Shown: piece by piece, positions 47,812 through 57,788 of the stretch | Layout of the letters: each line of letters begins with the position of its first letter | Position numbering within the stretch: the stretch's first letter is position 1 | Source: Haematobacter missouriensis | Lineage (GTDB): Bacteria; Pseudomonadota; Alphaproteobacteria; Rhodobacterales; Rhodobacteraceae | NCBI RefSeq assembly: GCF_000740775.1 | Contig: NZ_JFGS01000011.1 | Location: forward strand, 62,001-126,000 | Length of the DNA stretch: 64,000 nucleotides | Direction of reading: 5' to 3' | The notes under the pieces: model-generated | What the model was told of the DNA's origin: nothing | Database searches by the model: none | What the model saw: the letters and a program-made list of their open reading frames with translations, nothing else | Position numbers and translations under genes: made by a program

Positions 47812-48182
47812 CACCCCGCGCGGGGCTGCGGGCGGTGGAGGCCCTGGGGGCGGCCGCCGCGCTCTTCGGCCAGATCGCCACGCGGGCGGCAGAACGGGGG
47901 GAGGATGTCCTGCTGCGCAAGTCGGGTGAGCTTTCGCGCTATGACCGGATCGTAGACGGGCTGAACCGCCTGCCGCGCCCGTTTCTTGCGCTCGGAACGA
48001 TCGGTCTGTTCATCCATGCGATGACCGACCCCGACGCCTTCGCGCGGCGGATGACGGGCCTCGCTGCCGTGCCGGAGCCGCTGTGGTGGTTGCTGGGGGC
48101 GGTCGTCTCCTTCCACTTCGGCGCGCGCGAGGCGCATTATCTCCGCTCTTCACGACCAGCCCCGCCAAGCGATGACGGCTGA
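47802..48182 (+). CDS. Holin family protein
   Basis: 126-residue protein with hydrophobic segments (PFLALGTIGLFIHAMTD and PLWWLLGAVVSFHFGAREAHYL) and a polar first half ending in a basic/serine tail. It matches the small holin family of Rhodobacterales encoded beside muramidases, thought to let the endolysin cross the inner membrane. It overlaps the muramidase gene by ten bases. No phage structural genes are present in the window. Confidence 0.75.
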   Translation: MALTPRAGLRAVEALGAAAALFGQIATRAAERGEDVLLRKSGELSRYDRIVDGLNRLPRPFLALGTIGLFIHAMTDPDAFARRMTGLAAVPEPLWWLLGAVVSFHFGAREAHYLRSSRPAPPSDDG

Positions 48183-48351
48183 CATGGCGTGGCGCGGATG
48201 CTGGCGGGGAGTGTGAAGAAGCCGCTTCCCCTGCCAATCCGCCGGAGGCTCCGGCCGTGCGAGAGCTGGATGGTCTCTCGAACTTGTCCCAAGCGCCTCC
48301 TTCCATTCCAAAGAAAGGATCGCACTATCAAACCGGGGGAGCAAATGCCTG

Positions 48352-48512
48352 ACTGGCTGTTGAAAACACTCTGCACCGTCCTGTTTATGTCCTGGAAATC
48401 GGGAAACGCGGCCCTGCTATAATTCGAAATGTATAGGTTTCCGGCTTGGTTTCGTCAGATCGTCACCGATTTCCGCGCCAGCACAGGTTTGAAAGTCCTT
48501 CTCAGCAGCGCG
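48352..48512. repeat. Dispersed intergenic element, copy 3 (MITE-like)
   Basis: About 160 bp in the same orientation as the copy at 46.8 kb. Left end GGCTGTTGAAAAC at 48355, right end CCTTCTCAGCAGCG up to 48510. The core has AGGTTTCCGGCTTGGTTTCG, then TCAGATCG and GATTTCCGCGCCAGCACAGG. It stands after the holin gene and upstream of ccmF. The remainder of the 48183-48740 gap has small open frames that are not convincing. Confidence 0.72.
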
Positions 48513-48740
48513 TTCCGCGGTCAATGAAGCGGAAAATTGCTCCATTCGGGGCGAATTGACCTGCCGAATTTCAGCCCGGCGTTTCCCGAAGCGTCATTCG
48601 CAGGAGCTGGCTCGGGACAGTTCCAATAATTCCGGGTTTTCGCCCCGCGCCTTCTCCGTCTCCGCCCCGCGACATCACTGCCGCGCGACCAGACTTCCGG
48701 GGGATTGGCGCGGCTGCGGACAGGGCATATGATCGGCGGC

Positions 48741-50714
48741 ATGTTTGTAGAGCTTGGCCACTTCGCCCTCATCCTCGCCTTCATGGTGGCCATCCTGCAG
48801 ATGGTCGTTCCCTTCGTGGGTGCGCAGAAGGGTTGGCGTGCGTGGATGGCGGTGGGGGAGCCTGCGGCCTCGGCGCAGTTCCTGCTGCTCGCTTTCTCCT
48901 TTGCTGCCTTGACCTATGCCTTCGTGACGTCGGATTTCTCGGTGCGGCTGGTGGTTGCCAATTCGCATACCGACAAGCCGATGCTCTACAAGGTCGCGGG
49001 CGTCTGGGGCAATCATGAAGGGTCGATGCTCCTGTGGGTGCTGATCCTTGCACTGTTCGGGGCCTGTGCGGGCTGGTTCGGCGGCAATCTGCCCGACCGG
49101 CTGCGGGCACGGGTGCTGTCGGTCCAGGCGTCGATCGGTGTAGCCTTTCTTGCCTTCATCCTGTTCACATCGAACCCGTTCCTGCGCCTCGCGGTACCGC
49201 CTTTCAACGGGACGGATCTGAATCCGTTGTTGCAGGATCCGGGCCTCGCCTTCCATCCGCCCTTTCTTTACCTCGGCTACGTCGGGCTCTCCATGTCCTT
49301 CTCCTTCGCCGTCGCCGCGATGATCGAGGGGAAGGTGGATGCCGCCTGGGCGCGCTGGGTCCGTCCGTGGACGCTGGCCGCATGGCTTTTCCTGACCATC
49401 GGCATCGCGCTGGGAAGCTGGTGGGCCTATTACGAACTGGGTTGGGGTGGCTTCTGGTTCTGGGATCCGGTGGAGAACGCCTCCTTCATGCCGTGGCTGA
49501 TCGCCGCCGCGCTGCTGCATTCCGCCATCGTGGTGGAAAAGCGGGAGGCGCTGAAAAGCTGGACGATCCTGCTCGCGATCCTTGCCTTCGGTTTCTCGCT
49601 CGTCGGCACCTTCATCGTGCGGTCCGGTGTGATCACCTCCGTCCATGCCTTTGCGTCGGATCCGACACGGGGCGTGTTCATCCTTGCCATCCTCGCGGTA
49701 TTCGTGGGCGGCGCGCTCACGCTCTATGCCGCGCGGGCAGGATCGATGCAGGCCAAGGGCATCTTCAGCCTCGCCAGTCGTGAATCCGCGCTGGTGGCCA
49801 ATAACATCCTGCTGGCCGTCGCAGCCTTCGTGGTGTTCATCGGAACGATCTGGCCGTTGGTGGCGGAACTGGCCTTCGGGCGTGTCCTTTCCGTCGGGCC
49901 GCCGTTCTTCGATGCCGCCTTCACCCCCTTCATGGTCGTGCTGGCGCTGATCCTGCCGGCGGGCGCCCTCCTGCCCTGGAAACGGGGTGAGATGCGGCGG
50001 GTCCTGCTCCCGTTGCGGGGGGCGCTGGTGCTGTCCGTGGCCATCGGTCTGCTGGTCTATGCGGTACAGTCCGGGCATTCCGCGCTGGGTCCGATCGGCG
50101 TGGGATTGGGCGTCTGGCTGATCCTTGGCGCGGGCGTGGACCTGTGGCAGCGCACCGGGCGGGAGGGGATACACCGCCGGCTTGGCCGCCTGACCCGCCT
50201 GCCGCGGGCGGACTGGGGCCGGGCGGTCGCGCATGGCGGCCTTGGCGTGACATTCATCGGCATTGCCGCGATGCTCGCATGGAATGTGGAGGATATCCGC
50301 GTCGTCCAGACGGGCGAGAGCTTCCCCGTCGGGCAATATACCATCACGCTCGATGGCGTCCGGCGGGTGCAGGGGCCAAACTTCCAGTCCACGACCGCCG
50401 ACATGACGGTGCGGGAGGGGGGGCGCTTCATTGCCACCATGCACCCGGAGAAACGCTTCTACCCCGTCGCCGGAATGCCCACGACGGAGGCGGCGATCCA
50501 CAACGGCTTCCTGCGCGACATCTACCTCGTCATCGGCGATCCGCAGACGGGGGGCGGCTGGGCCGTCCGCAGCTACATCAAGCCCTTCGCCAACTGGATC
50601 TGGGGTGGCGCCCTCCTGATGTCGCTGGGCGGTGTGCTCAGTCTGACGGATCGGCGCTACCGCGTCGCGGCGGGCGCGCGACGCCAATCCCCCGTGCAGG
50701 TCGCGGCGGAATGA
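48741..50714 (+). CDS. ccmF: Haem lyase subunit CcmF (cytochrome c maturation)
   Basis: 657-residue inner-membrane protein of about 15 helices that attaches haem to apocytochrome c with CcmH. The haem-handling WWD signature is GWGGFWFWDPVENASFMPWL near residue 250, and HEGSMLLWVL near 95 is also conserved. A periplasmic domain follows (VEDIRVVQTGESFPVGQYTITLDG) and a last helix near the C-terminus. I begin at MFVELGHFALILAF, as in relatives; the in-frame ATG at 48729 is an alternative. Coupled to ccmH by an ATGA overlap. Confidence 0.96.
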   Translation: MFVELGHFALILAFMVAILQMVVPFVGAQKGWRAWMAVGEPAASAQFLLLAFSFAALTYAFVTSDFSVRLVVANSHTDKPMLYKVAGVWGNHEGSMLLWVLILALFGACAGWFGGNLPDRLRARVLSVQASIGVAFLAFILFTSNPFLRLAVPPFNGTDLNPLLQDPGLAFHPPFLYLGYVGLSMSFSFAVAAMIEGKVDAAWARWVRPWTLAAWLFLTIGIALGSWWAYYELGWGGFWFWDPVENASFMPWLIAAALLHSAIVVEKREALKSWTILLAILAFGFSLVGTFIVRSGVITSVHAFASDPTRGVFILAILAVFVGGALTLYAARAGSMQAKGIFSLASRESALVANNILLAVAAFVVFIGTIWPLVAELAFGRVLSVGPPFFDAAFTPFMVVLALILPAGALLPWKRGEMRRVLLPLRGALVLSVAIGLLVYAVQSGHSALGPIGVGLGVWLILGAGVDLWQRTGREGIHRRLGRLTRLPRADWGRAVAHGGLGVTFIGIAAMLAWNVEDIRVVQTGESFPVGQYTITLDGVRRVQGPNFQSTTADMTVREGGRFIATMHPEKRFYPVAGMPTTEAAIHNGFLRDIYLVIGDPQTGGGWAVRSYIKPFANWIWGGALLMSLGGVLSLTDRRYRVAAGARRQSPVQVAAE

Positions 50715-51166
50715 GGATCCTGCGCCTGCTGGTTGCGGTTCTGCTGCTTGCCGGTCCCGCATTTGCCGTTCAGCCTGACGAGATGCTGTCAGACCCGGGT
50801 CTGGAAGCCCGGGCAAGGCATATCAGCCAGGGTCTCCGCTGCACCCAGTGCCGGAACGAGAATATCGACGAGTCGAACGCTGGTATTGCCCGCGATCTGC
50901 GCCTTCTGGTGCGGGAGCGGCTTCTGGCGGGTGACAGCGATGCGGAAGTCATTGATTACGTCGTCGACCGTTACGGGGAATTCGTGCTGCTCCAGCCGAC
51001 GGTGACCGGAATGAACTGGGTGCTGTGGCTTGCCGGCCCGGTCATGTTGCTGGCGGCGGGAGGTATCGCCTTTGCCTATGTCCGCCGCCGCGACTCCAGT
51101 GGGGAGCGGCCCGAGCCGCTGACCGAGGCAGAGGCGGAGAAGGTGCGCCGCATCCTTGGAGAGTAG
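50711..51166 (+). CDS. ccmH: Cytochrome c maturation thioredoxin-like protein CcmH
   Basis: 151-residue membrane-anchored protein. A signal-type N-terminus (MRILRLLVAVLLLAGPAFA) is followed by the redox motif LRCTQCRNENIDESNAGIARDLR and a C-terminal anchor (MNWVLWLAGPVMLLAAGGIAFAYVRRR). It reduces the CxxCH cysteines of apocytochrome c for CcmF. This is the short CcmH (CcmL/CycL) form; the TPR part (CcmI) is not present here. Confidence 0.96.
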   Translation: MRILRLLVAVLLLAGPAFAVQPDEMLSDPGLEARARHISQGLRCTQCRNENIDESNAGIARDLRLLVRERLLAGDSDAEVIDYVVDRYGEFVLLQPTVTGMNWVLWLAGPVMLLAAGGIAFAYVRRRDSSGERPEPLTEAEAEKVRRILGE

Positions 51167-51240
51167 CGCCGGGTGACGCAAGGTTGTCCCTTCCGCGGGC
51201 CCTGGGCGTGGCTATGCTCCTTCGGCAAAGGGAGGCACTC

Positions 51241-52017
51241 ATGACCTACGAAACCATTCTCTGGCAGCAGCACGAAGGTGTGGGCGTCATCACGCTGAAC
51301 GATCCGCGTGCGATGAATGCGCTCTCCTCCCGCATGAGGAGCGAGATCAGCCGCGCGGTGCAGGAAGCGCCCTCCCTCGGTGCGCGGGTGCTGGTTCTGA
51401 CGGGCGAGGGGCGCGCCTTCTGTTCCGGGCAGAACCTGACGGAGAGCGGTGATGGCCCGATGGATCTCGGCCGCGTTCTGCGTGAGGAATATGAGCCGAT
51501 GCTGCGCGCCATCGCGGATTGTCCGGTCCCAGTGATCGCCGCGGTGAACGGCGTAGCGGCCGGGGCGGGGGCCAATCTCGCCTTGGCGGCCGATGTGGTG
51601 ATCGCGGCGGAAAGCGCTGTGTTTTTGCAGGCATTCACCCGTATCGGGCTGATCCCGGATGCGGGCGGCACCTATTTCCTCCCCCGGCAGATCGGTTTCG
51701 CCCGCGCGATGGGGGCCATGCTCTTTGCCGATCCGGTTCCCGCGCGCACGGCGGCGGACTGGGGCATGATCTGGGAGGCGGTGCCGGATGAGCAGTTCCG
51801 CTCGCACTGGCAGCGCCGCGCCATGCAACTCGCCCTCGGCCCAAGCGCCGCTTTCGGCGCGGTGAAACAGGCGCTGCGCCAAAGCCTCGACAACGACCTT
51901 CCTGCGCAACTTGCGCTGGAGGCGGAGTTGCAGGCGGCCTGTGGCAGGACAGCCGATTTCGTGGAAGGTGTTGCCGCTTTCCGGGAAAAGCGGCAACCGG
52001 TCTTCCGCGGCGAGTAA
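51241..52017 (+). CDS. Enoyl-CoA hydratase/isomerase (PaaG-like)
   Basis: 258-residue crotonase-family protein (GEGRAFCSGQNLTESG and AVNGVAAGAGANLALAAD for CoA and oxyanion binding; IPDAGGTYFLPRQIG with Asp at the second catalytic position). This pattern matches PaaG, the ring 1,2-epoxyphenylacetyl-CoA isomerase. No other phenylacetate genes are nearby, so the pathway is uncertain. It follows ccmH after 74 bases. Confidence 0.87.
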   Translation: MTYETILWQQHEGVGVITLNDPRAMNALSSRMRSEISRAVQEAPSLGARVLVLTGEGRAFCSGQNLTESGDGPMDLGRVLREEYEPMLRAIADCPVPVIAAVNGVAAGAGANLALAADVVIAAESAVFLQAFTRIGLIPDAGGTYFLPRQIGFARAMGAMLFADPVPARTAADWGMIWEAVPDEQFRSHWQRRAMQLALGPSAAFGAVKQALRQSLDNDLPAQLALEAELQAACGRTADFVEGVAAFREKRQPVFRGE

Positions 52018-52123
52018 GCGTCCGCCGGGCAGGCGCGACGGCGGGCTTCAAGCGGCAACGGGCTCCAATGGGCGGAGGCCGGAAAACCGCGCGAACCGGC
52101 GCAGTCCTACGGCAGCCCATGGA

Positions 52124-52278
52124 CAGACTGCCGAAAAAGCCGGGCATCTCCCCGGGCTTGCGCCCAGAGAAATCGGTTCGGTCACGCGCCAAAACTTGCG
52201 GTTTCCGGGGCGCTCTCCAACAATGTGAGGAAAGATCACCGCCCCGGGGCAACGCCGGAATGCTCTTTCGGCAGCCTG
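52124..52278. repeat. Dispersed intergenic element, copy 4 (degenerate)
   Basis: About 155 bp between the enoyl-CoA hydratase and the convergent tonB gene. Left end CAGACTGCCGAAAAAGC (52124-52140), right end GCTCTTTCGGCAGCCTG (52262-52278), inverted repeats differing at two positions. Contains GCGGTTTCCGG as in copy 1, but the rest of the core is less alike. Possibly also a bidirectional terminator. Confidence 0.55.
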
Positions 52279-52288
52279 TTGGCGGGGC

Positions 52289-53167
52289 CTACAGCCCCTC
52301 CAGCACCAGCGGTACGCTTACCGTCCCGCCGCCGCCCGGATGCGGAGGCAGGTTCGGCAGCCGTTGCGCATGGGCATTCAGCGACTGGTCGAGCCGCGCA
52401 TCCCCCGTCGAGCCACGCAGCGACACGGCGGTGATCCGCCCGCCTGCATCGTGCTGAATGGTCATCATGACGGTCAGCGGCCGGCGGCTGGTGTTCCGCC
52501 ACCGTTTCATGTGCCGCGCCACCACGGCATAGGCCCGGTCGCGCCACTTCTGCTCGACCTGCGCATTGCTGGCACCCTGCGCTGCGCGGGGCGCGGCGGC
52601 GGCTTCGGCACGCGGGGCCTCCACACGGGGCGGAGCCTGTGTCTGCGGCGCGGGTGGCCGCGTGGTTGTGGCCTGACGGCGCTGTGGCCGCGGCGGCGGG
52701 GGAGAGGAGACCTGGGGCAAGGCGACCTCCGCCTGCTCGGCGACCGTGGGCAGTTCCTCCACCGGCTCGGGCGGGGGCGGCTCATCCATGATGGGCTGCG
52801 TATCGGGCGGAGTGATATCCGGCGGCGGTGTCAGCTCCGCCTGCTGGATCGGGTCGGTCACGGGGTCGGGCATGTCCTCCGCCTCGATCTCCTCCGGGGC
52901 CTGCGGCAGGTCGGGCGCGGCCTGCATCGCCATGGGAGAATCGTCGGAGACCAGATCCTCCGGCGCGGCGAACATCTCCGGCGCGATGTCGATCACATAG
53001 GTTTCCGGCATGCCGGGCGGTGGCGGTGCGGTATGGTTCAGAAGATAGGCCGCGGCAGCCATGTGAACGCCGATCACCAGCACAGCGCCCCCGGCCCAGA
53101 GCGACACTTCACCCAGCCGACGACCCGTTCCGATGGTGTCGGTCCAGTCGACATGGGTGGCGGTCAT
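52289..53167 (-). CDS. tonB: Energy transducer TonB
   Basis: 292-residue periplasm-spanning protein with an N-terminal membrane anchor (LWAGGAVLVIGVHMAAAAYLL), a long Pro/Glu/Ala-rich linker (residues about 50-200) and a C-terminal TonB domain (YAVVARHMKRWRNTSRRPLTVMMTIQHDAGGRITAVSLRGSTGDARLDQSL). It couples the ExbBD proton motor to outer-membrane receptors. It overlaps exbD by four bases. No receptor gene is in the window. Confidence 0.9.
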   Translation of the reverse strand: MTATHVDWTDTIGTGRRLGEVSLWAGGAVLVIGVHMAAAAYLLNHTAPPPPGMPETYVIDIAPEMFAAPEDLVSDDSPMAMQAAPDLPQAPEEIEAEDMPDPVTDPIQQAELTPPPDITPPDTQPIMDEPPPPEPVEELPTVAEQAEVALPQVSSPPPPRPQRRQATTTRPPAPQTQAPPRVEAPRAEAAAAPRAAQGASNAQVEQKWRDRAYAVVARHMKRWRNTSRRPLTVMMTIQHDAGGRITAVSLRGSTGDARLDQSLNAHAQRLPNLPPHPGGGGTVSVPLVLEGL

Positions 53168-53610
53168 GGCTGCAACCCCGCGGGCGGTGTCGCGAAACTC
53201 TCCAGCCCGACCAGCGCGATCTTGAGATAGCCCGCCTTGCGCAGTTTGTTCATCACTTCCATCAGGTCGCCGTAGGCCACCGTCTTGTCGGCGCGCAGGA
53301 AGACCCGCTGCTCGTGATCGCCGCCCGTGAACGTGTCCAGCGCCGCCTTCAGCCCATCCTCCGTCACCGGGTCATTGCCGATCGACAGGCCGAGGTCCGA
53401 CCCCACGGTGACGTAGAGCGGCTTGTCCGGCCGTTGCGCGGGTTGGGCGGTGGAGGCGGGCAGATCAACCTTCACATCGACCGTCGCCAGCGGGGCTGCC
53501 ACCATGAAGATGATGAGCAGCACGAGCATCACGTCGATGAACGGCGTGACGTTGATCTCATGTGCTTCGGGAAGGTCGTCGCCCTGATTTTCGCGGATGC
53601 CGCCTGCCAT
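53164..53610 (-). CDS. exbD: Biopolymer transport protein ExbD
   Basis: 148-residue inner-membrane stator subunit with one helix (INVTPFIDVMLVLLIIFMVAAPL, containing the functional Asp of FIDV) and a periplasmic domain (YLRADKTVAYGDLMEVMNKLRKAGYLKIALVGL-like end). It works with ExbB and TonB, whose genes flank it in exbB-exbD-tonB order. Confidence 0.95.
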   Translation of the reverse strand: MAGGIRENQGDDLPEAHEINVTPFIDVMLVLLIIFMVAAPLATVDVKVDLPASTAQPAQRPDKPLYVTVGSDLGLSIGNDPVTEDGLKAALDTFTGGDHEQRVFLRADKTVAYGDLMEVMNKLRKAGYLKIALVGLESFATPPAGLQP

Positions 53611-53613
53611 GGT

Positions 53614-54780
<1,167 letters not shown>

Positions 54781-54876
54781 GATGCAGATTCTTTTTGTCA
54801 ACTTTTCCCGCCCCTCCATACGCCCGTGTTTCAAAAGTTGCACCCCTAAAACTGCCAGAAACACCCGGAAATGAAA

Positions 54877-54900
54877 GAGGCCGCCCTTAAGGGCGGCCTC
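54877..54900 (-). terminator. Palindromic terminator of gltA
   Basis: GAGGCCGCCCTTAAGGGCGGCCTC is an uninterrupted 24-base palindrome, followed on the minus strand by TTTCATTTCC. It lies 20 bases past the gltA stop and upstream of exbB. Confidence 0.9.
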
Positions 54901-54919
54901 GGCAGGCGGTTTGATGCGA

Positions 54920-56224
54920 TCAGCGCGACTTGATATCGCTGTAATCGCGGGCCGTCGCGCCCACGTAGAGCTGGCGCGGACGGCCGATCTTCATTTGCGG
55001 ATCGGAGATCATCTCCTTCCACTGAGAGATCCAGCCAACCGTGCGGGACAGCGCGAAGATCGGCGTGAACATCGCTGTCGGGAAACCCATCGCCTCGAGG
55101 ATGATGCCGGAGTAGAAGTCCACGTTCGGATAGAGCTTCTTCTCGATGAAGTAGTCGTCTTCCAGCGCGATGCGCTCCAGTTCCTTGGCAACCTGGAGCG
55201 TCGGGTTGTTCTCGACCCCGAGCAGGCCAAGCACCTCGTCGGCGCTTTCCTTCATCACCTTGGCGCGCGGGTCGAAGTTCTTGTAAACCCGGTGGCCGAA
55301 GCCCATCAGGCGGAACGGATCGTTCTTGTCCTTCGCCTTGGCAATGTATTCCGGGATCTTGTCCACAGTGCCGATCTGGCGCAGCATTTCCAGCGCCGCC
55401 TGGTTCGCGCCGCCGTGTGCCGGCCCCCAGAGACAGGCGATGCCGGCCGCGATGCAGGCGAACGGGTTCGCACCCGAAGACCCGGCCAGACGCACCGTGG
55501 AGGTGGAGGCGTTCTGCTCGTGATCGGCGTGCAGCATCATGATCCGGTCGAGCGCTTTCGCGAGGATCGGATTGACCTTGTACTCCTCCGCCGGGACGGC
55601 GAAGCACATGTAAAGGAAGTTCGATGCGTAATCGAGATCGTTCCGCGGATACACGAACGGCTGGCCGACAGAATATTTATGCGCCATCGCAGCGATGGTC
55701 GGCAGCTTCGCGATCAGCCGGATGGCGGCCACCTCACGCTGCCACGGATCGTTGATGTCGGTGGAGTCGTGATAGAAGGCGGACATCGCCCCCACGACGC
55801 CGACCATGGTCGCCATCGGATGCGCGTCCCGGCGGAAGCCGCGGAAGAAGTTGGTCATCTGCTCATGCACCATGGTATGGCGTGTGACCAGCGTCTCGAA
55901 ATCGGCGAGTTGCTTGGCCGTGGGCAGCTCTCCGTAGAGCAGCAGGTAGCAGACTTCCAGGTGGTGCGACTCGGCGGCCAGTTGCTCGATCGGGTAGCCG
56001 CGATACAGAAGCTCGCCCTTGTCGCCGTCGATATAGGTGATCGTGGATTCGCAGGCGGCGGTCGAGGTGAAGCCCGGATCGAAGGTGAACACGTCGCCCT
56101 GCGCATACAGCTTGCGGATATCCAGCACGTCCGGGCCGAGTGTTGGCGACATGATCGGCAATTCGATGGTCTTGCCTTCGAATGTCAGCGTCGCCTTCTT
56201 GCTCGTCTCTGCCATGTCAGCCAT
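54920..56224 (-). CDS. gltA: Citrate synthase
   Basis: 434-residue TCA-cycle enzyme of the large, Gram-negative NADH-type. Landmarks: [25 protein letters not shown] near residue 50, the catalytic His in [16 protein letters not shown] near 310, [30 protein letters not shown] near 265 and Asp in the later [24 protein letters not shown]. The ATG at 56224 follows AAGGGACGAAG; upstream frames are longer but not conserved. It ends at a strong palindromic terminator. Confidence 0.98.
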   Translation of the reverse strand: MADMAETSKKATLTFEGKTIELPIMSPTLGPDVLDIRKLYAQGDVFTFDPGFTSTAACESTITYIDGDKGELLYRGYPIEQLAAESHHLEVCYLLLYGELPTAKQLADFETLVTRHTMVHEQMTNFFRGFRRDAHPMATMVGVVGAMSAFYHDSTDINDPWQREVAAIRLIAKLPTIAAMAHKYSVGQPFVYPRNDLDYASNFLYMCFAVPAEEYKVNPILAKALDRIMMLHADHEQNASTSTVRLAGSSGANPFACIAAGIACLWGPAHGGANQAALEMLRQIGTVDKIPEYIAKAKDKNDPFRLMGFGHRVYKNFDPRAKVMKESADEVLGLLGVENNPTLQVAKELERIALEDDYFIEKKLYPNVDFYSGIILEAMGFPTAMFTPIFALSRTVGWISQWKEMISDPQMKIGRPRQLYVGATARDYSDIKSR

Positions 56225-56282
56225 CTTCGTCCCTTTCATGCTCCGGCGGGGATGCCGGTTGTCTTGGAAGCCCGGTGGCGGC

Positions 56283-57689
56283 TCAGGAAGCCGCATCCTC
56301 CAGGCGGGAAATCGTCTCTTCGCGACCGATGACAAGCATCATGTCGAAAACACTCGGCGAAAGCATGCGCCCCGCCAGAGCCGCACGCAAGGCCGGGGCA
56401 ACCTTGCCCAGCCCCAATCCGCGCGCTCCGGCGACCTCCGCCACCGCCGCTTCGAGTGTATGCCGCTCCCAAGGTGTGGTCCGCAAGAGCACAGCCGTAT
56501 CCCGAAGTATACCGCGCGCATCATCGGTGAGTGCGGCTTCTGCGGCATCATCGCGCGAAATCGGATGTTCGATCAGAACAAATCTCGCTTTCTCAATGAG
56601 ATCGACAAAGGTCTTGGCACGATCCTTGAGCGCATACATCGCTTGAAGCAGGCCGCTGCGCTGTTTCTCCGTCAGGGGCGGTTCGTCGGCCGCGGCAAGG
56701 TATGCCTCTATTTCGGGCACAAGTTCTTCGTCCGGCGTGGCGGCGATATGCTGGCCGCAGATGTTCTCCAGCTTCTTGAAATCGAGTCGCGCAGGGGCCC
56801 GGCCTATCCCCGAAAGGTCGAACCATTCCAGCGCCTGCGCCGTGGTGAAGAACTCGTCATTGCCATGACTCCACCCGAGCCGCGCAAGATAGTTGCGCAT
56901 GCCTGCGGCGGGGTAGCCCATGGCCTGATATTCCTCAACTCCAAGCGCGCCGTGACGCTTGGAGAGCTTCTTTCCGTCCGGCCCGTGGATGAGCGGGATA
57001 TGCGCCCAGACCGGCACCTCCCAATCCATGGCGCGGTAGATCTGCGTCTGCCGCGCGGCATTGTTCAGGTGGTCGTCACCGCGAATGACATGGGTCACGC
57101 CCATGTCGTGATCGTCCACCACCACCGCCAGCATGTAGGTGGGCGTGCCATCGGAGCGTAGCAGCACCATGTCGTCAAGCTGGTCGTTGCGGAAGGTCAC
57201 CTCGCCCTGCACGGCGTCCTCCACGACGGTCGTCCCTTCACGGGGCGCCTTCAGGCGGATGACATAGGGGCCTTGGGGCCAGGTCGCCGGGTCGGCATCG
57301 CGCCAGGGCGACAGAAAGAGCGTGGAGCGCCCCTCCGCCCGCGCGGCCTCCCGAAACGCCTCGATCTCCTCCTGCGTGGAGTAGCAGCGGTAGGCGCAGT
57401 CACGCGCCATCATCTCATGCGCGACTTCCGCGTGACGGTCGCGCTGCTCGAACTGGCTCACGGCATCGCCGTCCCAGTCGAGGCCGAGCCACGTCAGGCC
57501 GCGAAGGATCGCAGCCGTCGCCTCGGGCGTGGAGCGTTCGCGGTCCGTATCCTCGATACGGAGCAGGAACCGGCCCCCGCGCCCGCGGGCATAGAGCCAG
57601 TTGAACAGCGCCGTCCGCGCACCGCCGATATGCAGATAACCGGTGGGCGAGGGGGCGAAACGGGTGACAACCGGGCGGGCGGCGGACAT
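56283..57689 (-). CDS. gltX: Glutamyl-tRNA synthetase
   Basis: 468-residue class I synthetase. HIGH-like motif [23 protein letters not shown] at the start, KMSKS-like [19 protein letters not shown] near residue 240, and the anticodon-binding helical C-terminus. Alphaproteobacteria often carry two GltX copies, one that also charges tRNA-Gln; which type this is cannot be told here. Divergent from comEC with 99 bases between. Confidence 0.97.
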   Translation of the reverse strand: MSAARPVVTRFAPSPTGYLHIGGARTALFNWLYARGRGGRFLLRIEDTDRERSTPEATAAILRGLTWLGLDWDGDAVSQFEQRDRHAEVAHEMMARDCAYRCYSTQEEIEAFREAARAEGRSTLFLSPWRDADPATWPQGPYVIRLKAPREGTTVVEDAVQGEVTFRNDQLDDMVLLRSDGTPTYMLAVVVDDHDMGVTHVIRGDDHLNNAARQTQIYRAMDWEVPVWAHIPLIHGPDGKKLSKRHGALGVEEYQAMGYPAAGMRNYLARLGWSHGNDEFFTTAQALEWFDLSGIGRAPARLDFKKLENICGQHIAATPDEELVPEIEAYLAAADEPPLTEKQRSGLLQAMYALKDRAKTFVDLIEKARFVLIEHPISRDDAAEAALTDDARGILRDTAVLLRTTPWERHTLEAAVAEVAGARGLGLGKVAPALRAALAGRMLSPSVFDMMLVIGREETISRLEDAAS

Positions 57690-57788
57690 GCGCGGGGCCT
57701 TTCGGAATTAACCATTCAGAAACCATGTCTGAGTTATGGCTTCGGCGTCTCTGTAGGCAATCGGCCGGGGGAGGGCAAGCCGCGCGCG

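Noticed and set aside
48675-50816. A 713-residue minus-strand open frame across ccmF
   Set aside because: Charged, low-complexity shadow of ccmF, which has the WWD haem signature.
54796-54801. TTGACA on the minus strand as a -35 box for exbB
   Set aside because: The -10 position would fall inside the exbB coding sequence and no TATAAT-like hexamer is there.
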